From contig JACKPT010000008.1 of NCBI GenBank assembly GCA_024233345.1, positions 124,001-188,000 on the forward strand: a DNA stretch of 64,000 nucleotides, written 5' to 3'. A model generated the notes under the pieces. That model saw only the letters and a list, made by a program, of their open reading frames with translations. It ran no database searches and was not told where the DNA came from. Origin of the DNA: Verrucomicrobiota bacterium (lineage in GTDB: Bacteria; Verrucomicrobiota; Kiritimatiellia; CAIVKH01). Both the position numbers and the translations under genes were made by a program. Of the stretch, positions 26,990-36,300 are shown in pieces (the first letter of the stretch is position 1; each line of letters starts with the position of its first letter).

Positions 26990-28033
26990 ATGAAGAAGTA
27001 CCGCCCGCGCCGATATCCGCTCCTGCCGCGCCGCCAACCCTTGCCCGCCACCGGCCCCGCACTCCCCCTGCAAGGTCCCTGGCCCGATTGGCCCGCTTTC
27101 TGGCGCGACACCTCCGCCGCTCTCCAGCAGCGCGGCTATGCCCGCTCCACCCTCCTCTACTACCGCCAAATCCTCCGTGCCTTCTCCCAACAAGCCGCCA
27201 AACCGCCCGCCGCCATCACCCGCGAGGATGTCCACGCTTATCTCCACCGCCTTGCCCGGTCCCGCCCTTCCGCCCACTGGATCGCGATGAACATCTCCAT
27301 CCTTCGCACCTTGTTCGATAAGCTCACCGGACAGGGCCTCCTCCATCGCATCACCGGGCCACGCCTGCCTCGGACCCTCCCCGACATCCTAACCACCACC
27401 GAAACCGAAGCCCTCCTCAATGCCGCCAACACCCTCCGCGACCAGCTCCTCATCCACCTCCTCCTAGGCCACGGCCTCAAACCCAGCACGCTCCGCCACC
27501 TCCGATGGCACGATCTCGACTGCATGAATCTTCAATCTGAAATCTCCACTCTTCAATCCACCCTTATGAGGATTGCAAAAGGTCTCGGCCTTTCCAACGA
27601 TCTCGTCTTCCCCGGCCTCGACCCCGCCAAACCGCTTTCTGCCCGCAGTATCGAACGACGCATCCGAGAACTCGCCACCGCCGCTGGAATCGAACGTCCC
27701 GTCACTGCCATGACCCTGCGCCACACGTTCGCCGTGGTTTCCCTCCGCAACGGCATGTCCCTCCCCGAACTCCAGCAACGCCTCGGCCACAAAACCCTCG
27801 AAGCCACCGCCCGCTACCTGCGCTGCCTCCTACCCCACGACGCAACCAGCCCCCTCGACACCCTCGCCCAGCACGATAACTCCCAAGCTCGGGTTATCCT
27901 CGATGTACTTCAAGAATCCTCAGCCAACCCAATTCGTCATTCTGAAATCAACAATCTTCAATTATTCCGCTTCCTGAAGATGCGCCTGAAATCCGGCTTC
28001 CTGCGCCTCGCCTCATGCCTTCTTGGCACCTGA
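26990..28033 (+). CDS. Tyrosine recombinase/integrase, probably degenerate
   Basis: About 347 residues. A SAM-like N-terminal domain (ARSTLLYYRQILRAFSQQA, NISILRTLFDKLTGQGLL) is followed by a catalytic domain. Box II is intact: LRHTFAVVSLRNGMSLPELQ, LGHKTLEATARYL with His and Tyr. In box I the expected catalytic Arg is Lys (GHGLKPSTLRHLRW). The next segment (NLQSEISTLQSTLMRIAK) reads like translated simple repeat DNA (repeated CTTCAATC) in place of the beta-2/beta-3 region that carries the catalytic Lys. The tail after DTLAQHD is also atypical. The ATG at 26990 (MKKYRPRR) is chosen; 26981 is an alternative. Family certain, activity doubtful. Confidence 0.75.
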   Translation: MKKYRPRRYPLLPRRQPLPATGPALPLQGPWPDWPAFWRDTSAALQQRGYARSTLLYYRQILRAFSQQAAKPPAAITREDVHAYLHRLARSRPSAHWIAMNISILRTLFDKLTGQGLLHRITGPRLPRTLPDILTTTETEALLNAANTLRDQLLIHLLLGHGLKPSTLRHLRWHDLDCMNLQSEISTLQSTLMRIAKGLGLSNDLVFPGLDPAKPLSARSIERRIRELATAAGIERPVTAMTLRHTFAVVSLRNGMSLPELQQRLGHKTLEATARYLRCLLPHDATSPLDTLAQHDNSQARVILDVLQESSANPIRHSEINNLQLFRFLKMRLKSGFLRLASCLLGT

Positions 28034-28264
28034 GCGCTACCCCCGCGTCCACGCCATGGCACAATCAAGAAATTGCGAGTTTTGACTGGCCCTGAACCCA
28101 TATTTACGCCATCCTGTCCTCATGAATACGTGCGTGGGCATGTCCAGGGAAACCAAATCATCCGGAGATCGTCGCAAGTCACGACACAAAGACCGTGTTT
28201 TACCCGCCCACCGCTATAAGCGACAGTCTTTTCGGGAATAAACTAGTTCGCCTGAGAAACAACG

Positions 28265-29695
28265 ATGTCACTACTTGATACAGTACGATCCGTTCTCGGC
28301 ATCAAACCCGTCAAGGTCGGCGACCTTGACGCCTCTGTGGCCCCATCCCGTCCAGCGCGGCGTCCTGCCCCCCCCCAGAGCCGGGGCGAGAACATCGCGG
28401 ATATCGAGGTCGTCCCCGAATACACTCAAGTTCGGCAACTGCTCGACGCCAAGGTGCCCCTCACGTTCGTAACCGGCGGCGCCGGAACCGGCAAGTCAAC
28501 CTTGATCCGTTACCTTCGCAATGTCCTCACTTCCAGGATCGCTGTCGTGGCCCCCACTGGAGTCGCCGCGCTCAATGCTGGTGGCGTCACGATTAACTCC
28601 CTCTTCCGTCTCCCCCCGAGGATTATTCAACCAGCCGATGTCCAACAGGTCTTCGACCGTCAACTGTACAGGAAGCTCGATCTGCTCATCGTGGATGAGG
28701 TCTCGATGGTCAGGCCGGATCTTCTGGACGGCGTTGATCGCTTCCTACGCTTGAATCGCGACAGCAACACGCCATTCGGTGGCGTCACCGTGCTGCTGAT
28801 CGGCGATCTGTTCCAACTGCCCCCGGTCGTGCCCCGCGACGAACACCAAGCACTCCGCCAGATGCAGTACGGGACAGACTTCTTCTTCAGTTCGCAGGGC
28901 ATCTCCGACTGCTCCCTTGTGCCAGTTCTCCTCACTCGCGTCTTCCGCCAGACCGACCCAACCTTTATCGCCTTGCTCAACGGCTTACGGGAGGGGAAAG
29001 GCGTTGATCAAGCACTTCGCGCCATCAACGCTCGATACGTTCCACTTGCCCCCGGAGAGGATCACGAACTTGTCCTCACGTGCACGAACCGCGCTGCGGA
29101 CGAACGCAACCGACAGGAGCTGGCTCGCCTTGACACCACATCACGCACCTACAGTGGCAGCGTCACCGGCGACTTCCGCATCGAGGGGACACGACTACCT
29201 GCGCCCGTCAACCTCGTCCTCAAACCGGGCGCACAAGTGATGTTCACGAAGAACGACGACGACAAACGCTGGGTGAATGGGACGATCGGTAGGGTTGTGA
29301 ACCTGAAGGCACGCACAGTTGATGTGGAAATCGAATCCATTTCTATCCGACAGACTATCGAGGTTGAGCCCGTCACCTGGGAGCAGTACAAGTACGAGTA
29401 TGATGAAATGGAGGACCGGATCGTCGCCAAGGTCGTGGGACGGTACACTCAACTCCCGCTCATGCTCGCATGGGCGGTGACGATCCATAAAGCACAGGGC
29501 AAGACGCTGGATCGCGTGTTCGTTGATCTCGGCAATCGAGCGTTCGCGGCTGGACAAGTGTACGTCGCTCTCAGTCGTGTTCGGTCACTCCAGCATCTTC
29601 GACTCGCGAGGCCAATACGAGCCGAGGAGATCCGGTGCGATCCGAAGGCGACTGAGTTCTACACTCAACTTGTACGAATGACACAGATCGAGTAA
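28265..29695 (+). CDS. PIF1-like superfamily 1B DNA helicase
   Basis: 476-residue ATP-dependent 5'-3' helicase. Walker A VTGGAGTGKSTLIRYL near residues 69-84, APTGVAALNAGGVTINSLF (motif Ia), LLIVDEVSMV (motif II), LIGDLFQLPPV (motif III), and a C-terminal AWAVTIHKAQGKTLDRVFVDLG...VYVALSRVRSL (motifs V/VI). A variable N-terminal 45-residue tail precedes it. It sits inside the accessory island with codon use less GC-biased than the neighbours, and a strong hairpin follows 26 bp after the stop. Such helicases often ride on mobile DNA. Confidence 0.88.
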   Translation: MSLLDTVRSVLGIKPVKVGDLDASVAPSRPARRPAPPQSRGENIADIEVVPEYTQVRQLLDAKVPLTFVTGGAGTGKSTLIRYLRNVLTSRIAVVAPTGVAALNAGGVTINSLFRLPPRIIQPADVQQVFDRQLYRKLDLLIVDEVSMVRPDLLDGVDRFLRLNRDSNTPFGGVTVLLIGDLFQLPPVVPRDEHQALRQMQYGTDFFFSSQGISDCSLVPVLLTRVFRQTDPTFIALLNGLREGKGVDQALRAINARYVPLAPGEDHELVLTCTNRAADERNRQELARLDTTSRTYSGSVTGDFRIEGTRLPAPVNLVLKPGAQVMFTKNDDDKRWVNGTIGRVVNLKARTVDVEIESISIRQTIEVEPVTWEQYKYEYDEMEDRIVAKVVGRYTQLPLMLAWAVTIHKAQGKTLDRVFVDLGNRAFAAGQVYVALSRVRSLQHLRLARPIRAEEIRCDPKATEFYTQLVRMTQIE

Positions 29696-29721
29696 GGCGA
29701 ACAAGAGCATCCAGCACTACA

Positions 29722-29751
29722 AAATGGGCCGCGTCCGCGCGGCCCATTTTG
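29722..29751. terminator. Perfect 13-bp stem, bidirectional terminator
   Basis: AAAATGGGCCGCG and its complement flank a 4-nt loop, with A and T runs at both sides, just downstream of the helicase gene. Confidence 0.75.
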
Positions 29752-29788
29752 AGGCTGATGCTCGGCGTTCGATAACATAAAGAAATAG

Positions 29789-30004
29789 ATGAAATGTCCA
29801 AAATGTAATTCAGAAATGGTCAAAGGGAAAGTTCAGGTGAAAGCTGGAGGAGGGCTTCTCACCTACACAGCACCCAATGCAAAGGTGTTCTTCGAAGACG
29901 AACTACTCTTTAAGGAGAAGCGCAGTTTTTTCAACATGTCGCCTAGCCCACGACGAGCAGGTTATAAATGTGACAAGTGTAGAATGATAATGTTTAGATA
30001 TTAA
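29789..30004 (+). CDS. 71-residue zinc-ribbon protein, DUF6487-like (PF20097)
   Basis: Two CxxC pairs (MKCPKCNSEM at the start and YKCDKCRMIMF at the end) would hold one zinc ion. The middle segment (KGKVQVKAGGG...) fits the small PF20097 family of unknown function. It is clearly AT-richer than the surrounding genes, a sign of acquisition. A hairpin follows the stop. Confidence 0.6.
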   Translation: MKCPKCNSEMVKGKVQVKAGGGLLTYTAPNAKVFFEDELLFKEKRSFFNMSPSPRRAGYKCDKCRMIMFRY

Positions 30005-30021
30005 AGGATCGAACATGAGCC

Positions 30022-30053
30022 TTGAGGGGACACCCGTTCCGGGCGCCCCCTCA
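30022..30053 (+). terminator. GC-rich hairpin after the zinc-ribbon gene
   Basis: TGAGGGG and CCCG pair with CGGG and CCCCTCA around an unpaired bulge and a 3-nt loop; the T tract is some 20 bp further on, so this is only a possible terminator. Confidence 0.4.
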
Positions 30054-30173
30054 GGCAGGTCGTTCATATGGCTGCTTTTTTGTCAACTGGGTACACCTCT
30101 TCTATCTTCCCATATTGTGATCTATGTTGTTTAGGGGAGTTTAAGGAGATCGGAACCGGAGGGTGCTGAGGTC

Positions 30174-31251
30174 GAAAAAAGGGGACAGGTAATTAGTGGG
30201 TCGAAAGACCGAATCCTGCGCGATGCTGTAATGGGACTGGCTGATCCAGCGATATTCGTCCGATTTCCCGGGTCGTTGCCGCCATATTGAGGCTGATTTC
30301 GGCGTCCACTTGAGTGTTGACCGCGCTCCATGAGCCAAAATTATGCTTCGTGGGCAGACCCCTGCACTCCTCGGATCTTGCCGAGGTGGAATTTCTTGAA
30401 TTGGCCGGTGGGGTTCCGGGATTAACCGGCGACCGATTCCCTGACTCGGCGCCAGGCGCAGAGGTCGCCGTCAGCGGTTTCGTTCGCCCTTGCGATGCGA
30501 TGGCGGGCCAGGGTTGCTGTGGGCTTGTAGCTGGCCATGACCTCACTCAGGAAGATGCGGGAGCCGATGACAAGGCCGTCGGTCCAGTGGCGAACCCGGC
30601 GGCCAACGTCCGTGGTGAAGCCAGAGGGTTCCGACCCAGCACCGGATTTCTCCAGCAACACCGTATCCATCTGCGCCTTGAGTTCGGCGAGGTTCTTGAA
30701 GTTGAACAGGGGGAAAAAAGGGGACAGGTAATTAGTGGGTCGAAAGACCGAATCCTGCGCAAAGCCGTCGTGGGAATCGCTGAGCCAGCGATGTTCGTCT
30801 AATTTTTCGGGACATCGCCGCCGCATTGAGGCTGATTTCGGCGTCCACTTGAGTGTTGACCGCGCTCCATGAGCCAAAATTATGCTTCGTGGGCAGACCC
30901 CTGCACTCCTCGGATCTTGCCGAGGTGGAATTTCTTGAATTGGCCGGTGGGGTTCCGGGATTAACCGGCGACCGATTCCCTGACTCGGCGCCAGGCGCAG
31001 AGGTCGCCGTCAGCGGTTTCGTTCGCCCTTGCGATGCGATGGCGGGCCAGGGTTGCTGAGGGCTTGTAGCTGGCCATGACCTCACTCAGGAAGATGCGGG
31101 GAGCCGATGACAAGGCCGTCGGTCCAGTGGCGAACCCGGCGGCCAACGTCCGTGGTGAAGCCGGAGGTTCCGACCCAGCACCGGATTTTCCAGCAACACC
31201 GTATCCATCTGCGCCTTGAGTTCGGCGAGGTTCTTGAAGTTGAACAGGTGG
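30174..31251. repeat. Tandem duplication of a 539-bp unit (transposase 3' end)
   Basis: Copy 1 spans 30174-30712 and copy 2 spans 30713-31251, alike over nearly the whole length, with small indels near the right ends. Each begins with GAAAAAAGGGGACAGGTAAT on the plus strand and ends inside the C-terminal coding part of the Y1 transposase. Copy 1 keeps an open C-terminal frame on the minus strand (30422 to about 30710, FNFKNLAELKAQMDTVLLEK to RESVAG); copy 2 is frameshifted. Confidence 0.85.
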
Positions 31252-31864
31252 GCGAGCATGGGCAGGGCGTGTTGAGTGACGCAGTCAGCGAAGGGTGACG
31301 TCCGGACTGGCACCACATTCCGTGGGAGCAGAAGCGGTAGTCGGCGACCCGGCGGACCATACCTGCTCGCACCGGATTGTTTTCGATATAGGCCCAGCAC
31401 CGCCATACTGCAAGGCCGGACTCGAGCAGGGTATGTTTGAAGCGACCGGCCCACAAGGCACCTCGCCGCCGAACCTTCCGGGTTCGATTGAACCAGCAAG
31501 TGAAGAGCTGCTGGAGATGCCGCATGAACCAACTGATGTCCCGGCACCGTGCCTGCCATTGACGACAGGCCTTGCTCCCCGGCTTCAGGGTTCGCTTGCC
31601 GCCATGAAAGTCATTGTAGCGGCGGCAGACCTCCTCAAGGTCGGGTTGTTCGGCGGGAGTACGAACGACCAGGTGATAGTGATTGGACATCACCTGATAG
31701 GCAATCACATCGACCGTATACAGCACACAGACCCGGTGAAGGATTCGGACAAATTGTTCCTTCTCCACCGAGCCAAAGGGCCGGTCGTTCCTGGTCCCCG
31801 CAGTCCGGTTGTAGCAATGGTACCAGGCTGGCTGTCCTTCGAGCTTGATTCGTGGTTGTCTCAT
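30961..31864 (-). pseudogene. REP-associated (Y1, HUH) transposase, frameshifted
   Basis: The N-terminal two thirds are intact: YHCYNRTAGTRNDRPF, the HUH pair in SNHYHLVVRTP, a YNDFHGGKR segment and the family-typical RRRGALWAGRFKHTLLE and AYIENNPVRAGMV. From about 31300 downward the frame breaks. The expected end (ALPMLAHLFNFKNLAELKAQ, then GRRVRHWTDG and VMASYKP...RESVAG) is spread over three frames. The 3' end is part of the tandem 539-bp duplication. Probably inactive. Confidence 0.8.
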
Positions 31865-31995
31865 CAGCGGTTCCTTTCATAGGGCCCCATGCCCTATTTC
31901 CTAAGGAAACGAGATGTGTTTTTTTTCGGATAAAAGTTTCGCCTGAATGCTTTCCCTAACCGCTACTCCTTATCGGTCAATTGGTTATGGGGTTG

Positions 31996-32106
31996 AAAAA
32001 AAATACCTGTCCCTTTCATCCCCAGAGTTCAGGGGAAGCTCAATGAAATCTTCGGCAAGGCCAAGTCGCTCTCAGCGGTGAAATAAATACCTGTCCCTTT
32101 CATCTG
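31996..32106 (+). repeat. Pair of ACCTGTCCCTTTCAT motifs around a gene-end remnant
   Basis: The motif follows an A-rich run at 32000-32015 and again at 32089-32104, 89 bp apart. Between them an open stretch reads RVQGKLNEIFGKAKSLSAVK then stop, which looks like the broken 3' end of a lost gene, possibly another transposase. The second motif abuts the right rapA repeat at 32107. Confidence 0.5.
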
Positions 32107-32647
32107 CCAACCCCACCTCATCGGCCAGCAGCACCCGCGGCCGAACCCGACGCGAAACTTCGCGGGCAATATAAAACTGGTGGGGAATCAATTCGACCTT
32201 GCCCCCGATAAAACCCCGGACCGGACTCTGCTCGAGGGCAAACCGGCGCTCCAGGGTTTCCCGGCGCAGGGCAAATATCCCCGGATCATCCGCACTACCA
32301 GTAAACAGCCGCTCGTAGGGACGGTCCTGAGTCAGCCGGTCCTGTAGACCGGACTCGGGCACCGCCCCCACTGATCCATGATAGATCAGCAGCCCGTCCC
32401 GTTCCTCCACCGAAACGATGGTAAAGGTACGGTCCTCCCCATCCGTTACCGATTCGCCCGCCCGGAACAACACCCGCTTGAGCGGGGCCTGCGCGATGGC
32501 ATACCGCCGCTGCTCGTCCGCTGCCGGAAACTGCACCACCACCTGCCGACCATCCACTTCAAGCACAACCCCCAGCCCCAACTCCGGCTCCGCCTCGCTC
32601 ATCCAGCGCTGGCCGACCACAAACCCCGACTGCGACTCACCACCCAT
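32072..32647 (-). pseudogene. rapA: Truncated rapA copy (N-terminal part only)
   Basis: About 191 codons from the ATG at 32647, near-identical to the true RapA N-terminus through the Tudor-like domains. It breaks inside motif I (LADEVGLADERDRYLFHR replaces DEVGLGKT), so it has no ATPase. The promoter region is also duplicated, so the fragment could still be expressed. Confidence 0.85.
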
Positions 32648-32793
32648 TCGACCGCTCCCACAAATAGTTCCCCGATCCCTCACCGGACTCTGGCGCCACC
32701 GGCTGTCGTGAAAAGATCAAGAGGTTCAAATCATCATTCATCATGACGCCATTCTATACCCAATGACCCCCCGTCACCGCGAATCTTTCCCAA
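32107..32793. repeat. Right copy of 687-bp direct repeat (rapA 5' end and promoter)
   Basis: Offset of 6457 bp from 25650-26336. Left boundary abuts an ACCTGTCCC motif; right boundary coincides with the start of the TTCCAA palindrome array in the other copy. Confidence 0.92.
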
Positions 32794-33027
32794 AAATTCC
32801 ACCGATGCAGACAAACAACACAAGTGGAAAGGGCTCGGGCACAGCTCAGACCGTTCCGCCTCGTTCATCGCCATGAGGCGGGCGGCCGACGTGTTCCGCC
32901 TCGCTTCAGTGGAGCATTCAGAATCTTCATGATATTTCCGGACGAGGCATTATTCGGAGGATAATATTGATAAACGATTTATCCATTATAGGCATAAATC
33001 CAGGGATACCCCAGCCAAAGACCCGCA

Positions 33028-33044
33028 GATTAAGCGCTTTAATC
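33028..33044. promoter_or_regulatory. Distal LacI-type operator upstream of GH31 gene 1
   Basis: GATTAAGCGCTTTAATC is a near-palindrome; its core TTAAGCGCTTTA (33030-33041) matches the TAAAMCGCTTTA consensus of this window at 10 of 12 positions. The 32794-33336 gap has no gene; from about 32930 it is AT-rich, as expected of a regulated promoter. Confidence 0.5.
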
Positions 33045-33202
33045 AACTGGTTGACCAAATTTATTCTGAATATTGAACCGGCCCGACCTACCCGCCATAT
33101 TAATTCGCAATAGCTTTATATTTAATCACTTAAAGCATAAGCAGCGCGCGTGTATAGGCGCTTCTTTTCCCCTAGAATTGCCAACAGAAAAAATATTTTA
33201 GT

Positions 33203-33214
33203 TAAAACGCTTTA
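33203..33214. promoter_or_regulatory. Proximal LacI-type operator upstream of GH31 gene 1
   Basis: TAAAACGCTTTA, 122 bp before the start codon and about 25 bp before a possible -10 (TATAGT at 33238). The same 12-mer in reverse complement lies before the CBM21-like gene at 61508. Confidence 0.6.
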
Positions 33215-33336
33215 CGCGATGGTCTGATCTGCGTAGGTATAGTGGCTGTGTTTGATAGATGCCTTCATTCAATGGTTGTTGCGTGGGGTATTTCAAGCCG
33301 GAGATCAGAAACGTAAACGACATCTTGGAGGATGCC

Positions 33337-36300
33337 ATGAAGTTAAAGAAAATCGTCGCACTGCTGGGCCTGCTGGGCCTGTATGCCCTCACCCCGGTTC
33401 ACGCCGCCATTCAGGCAGTGGGTTCCGTGACCACCGCCACCATCACCACCGACCCGGTCAATGGGAACCAGAAGGTGACCTTCGGCTTGACCACCGGCGG
33501 CGCCCTGGAGATTTCCCCTTATGCAGACGATGTGGTGCGGGTTCGTTTCCACTGGGATGGCATCTGGCCCAAAGAGGAAATGGCCATCGCCAAGCCGTTT
33601 GACCAATGGCCCTCAACCTCCGCCAGCTTCCAGGATCAGGGCAATCTGTACACCATCACCACCCCCGATCTGGTGGTCGAGGTGGTCAAGAGCCCCAATG
33701 TCCAGGTGAACTTCAAGAGCCCGCAGGGGTTTTACCTCTCGAAGGATAACCGGATCGAATATGATGTAGCCTACGACGCCATCGGAGACGGCACCTACGA
33801 CAACGTCCGCTACACCCACGCGCTTCCCTACCAGTTCAAGCTGAAGAACATTCGCGAGATGCCCGCCAATGAAGCCTACTTCGGCCTCGGCGAGTTCGCC
33901 GGCCCGATGAACCGGCGCGGCAAGGACATCCAGATGTGGAACTCCGACACCTTCAGTTGGCAGGAGGGCTGGACCCCGATGTACATGACCATGCCGGTCT
34001 TCTACGGTCTGCAGGGCGAGCAACCCGGCCGCCCCTCCACCGCCTATGGTATCTTCTTTAACAATTCCGCCCGCCCAGTGTTCCGCATGGGCACCCAGTG
34101 GGGCGATCGCTATTCCTTCGAAGCCGGCGACGGCCAGATGGATTACTTCTTCTTCGGCGGCGGCGACGACCACCAGATGCGCAGCGTGGTCAGCCGGTAT
34201 ACGGAATTGACCGGACGGGCCACCGCCCTCCCCAAGTGGGCCTATGGCTATCATCTCTCCCGCTGGTCGTTCAACAACCAGGGCTGGATCGAATGGCTCG
34301 TTGATAACTTCCGCAGCCGTGACATCCCCCTCGATACGATCTATCTCGATCTCGACTACATGGACACCGATGCCAACGACTACTACGAGGACGGCACCCT
34401 CCGCCAGCTCACCTTTAACTACAACTTTCCCAATGTCCCCGGCATGATCAACTACGCCGGCCAACAGGGGGTCAAACTCGTTCCCCTGATCGAGCCCTGG
34501 CTGTCCACCGGTGACCCCAAGTGGGGTGAGGCCCTGGGCCAGGGTCACTTCATCAAGGACTACAGCATGAACCAGATGATCACCCCGATCTACTTTGGCA
34601 GCGTGTCCTGGATCGATTTCAGCAGCAGCCCCGCCCGCAACTGGTGGAAGGGCAAACTGCTCGGATTCCTCAACAACTACCAGCTCGCCGGGGTCTGGAA
34701 CGACCTCAATGAGCCCGCCGACAACGAAGCGATTCCCCGCAATGGCCAATACTGGCTGGATGCCAAATACCCCAATCAGTGGGATAGCCGACGCTTCCAT
34801 GTAAACGAAAAGAATGTCTATAACATCCGCGAAACCTCGCTCACCTACGAGGCGCTGCTGGAAAAATATCCGGGCAAGCGCCCGTTTGTGCTCAGCCGCG
34901 CGGGCTTTCCGGGTATCCAGAAATATGCCCTCGGCTGGAGCGGAGACAATGTCGCATCGTGGGATCATTGCCGCCACAACATCGGCCTCGGGGTCAGCAC
35001 CATGATCTCCGGACAGGCGAATTTTGGTCACGATGTCGGCGGGTTTGTCGGCAATCCCTCCGCCGAACTGCTGACCCGATGGCACGAATGGGCGTCGATG
35101 ACCCCGTTCTTCCGCAGCCACTCGATCAAGGGCAACGACGAACGCGAACCCTGGCGCTATGGCACCTACTATGAGGGGCTGCTCCGCGATATCATCAAGT
35201 TCCGCTACGAGTTGATGCCCTACATGTATACGCTGGCTCACGAATCCACTGCCCAGGGAATTCCCATGAATACCCCCGCAGTGATGCACTTCCAGGCCGA
35301 TCCCCAGACCCACTATCAGAACGACAACGACTTCATGCTCGGCGATTCCCTCCTGGTCTCGCCGGTTTATGAGGCGGGCAAGAGCGACAAGTGGACCTAC
35401 CTTCCCGCCGGAACCGATTGGTACAACTTCTACACCAACGAGAAGAAGAGCGGCGGCCAGTGGTCGGTTCAGAGCGCGCCGGTGGGCACCCTGCCGCTGT
35501 ATGCCCGGGCCGGGGCAATTGTCCCGATGGGACCGTCCATGTCCTATGTGGATGAATTCCAGCCCGAGTACCTGGACCTCCATGTCTGGCCCGCGCCGAA
35601 CGGTTACAGCTCCACCTTCACCCTCCATGAAGATGATGGGGTGACCTTCAACTTCCTCGCCGGGATCTATGCCCGCACCACCTTCACCGCGCTCAAGACC
35701 ACTGACGACTTCACCCTCACCATCGATGCCCGGGATGGCAGCTTTAATCCCGGCAGCCGCTCGTTCTATGTGAAGGTACGCGACCTCGACAGTCCTCTGT
35801 CGGTGACAGTCAATGGCTCTTCCATTCCGTATGACGCCTCCCATGCTGCGGCCTCCTGCTACAGCTATGATGCGGGAACCCGGATCCTGATCGTCAAGGT
35901 CCCGGGCGACGCCACCGCGAAATCCGTGGTTGCTTCCTTTACCCAGCAGATCGATTCCGATGGTGACGGCATCCTCGATGGACAGGACAACTGCCCGTAT
36001 GTCGCCAATGCCGACCAGGCCGATGCGGACAATGACGGAGTGGGTGATGTCTGTGACGATGACGCGGACAATGACGGAGTCAGCGATGCCTTCGACAACT
36101 GCCCGAACACCCCGAATGCCGACCAGGCCGATGCCGACAACGACGGAATCGGTGATGTCTGCGACAATGACGCGGACAATGACGGCATCGCCAATGCCTC
36201 TGACAACTGCCCCACCATGGCCAATGCCGACCAGGCCGACCACGACAACGATGGCATGGGGGATGTCTGTGACGAGGATGATGACAATGACGGCATGCCC

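Larger units (their letters stand above)
26337..32793. mobile_element. Accessory island flanked by 687-bp rapA repeats
   Basis: One 6457-bp unit (island plus one repeat copy) separates the two rapA 5' copies. It holds a tyrosine recombinase, a PIF1-like helicase, a zinc-ribbon protein and a decayed Y1 transposase, several in a base composition unlike the neighbours. Homologous recombination between the repeats would restore a single rapA locus and release the block as a circle. Confidence 0.6.

Noticed and set aside
28034..28264. Possible small gene between recombinase and helicase
   Set aside because: No frame with a ribosome site or plausible protein; treated as noncoding.
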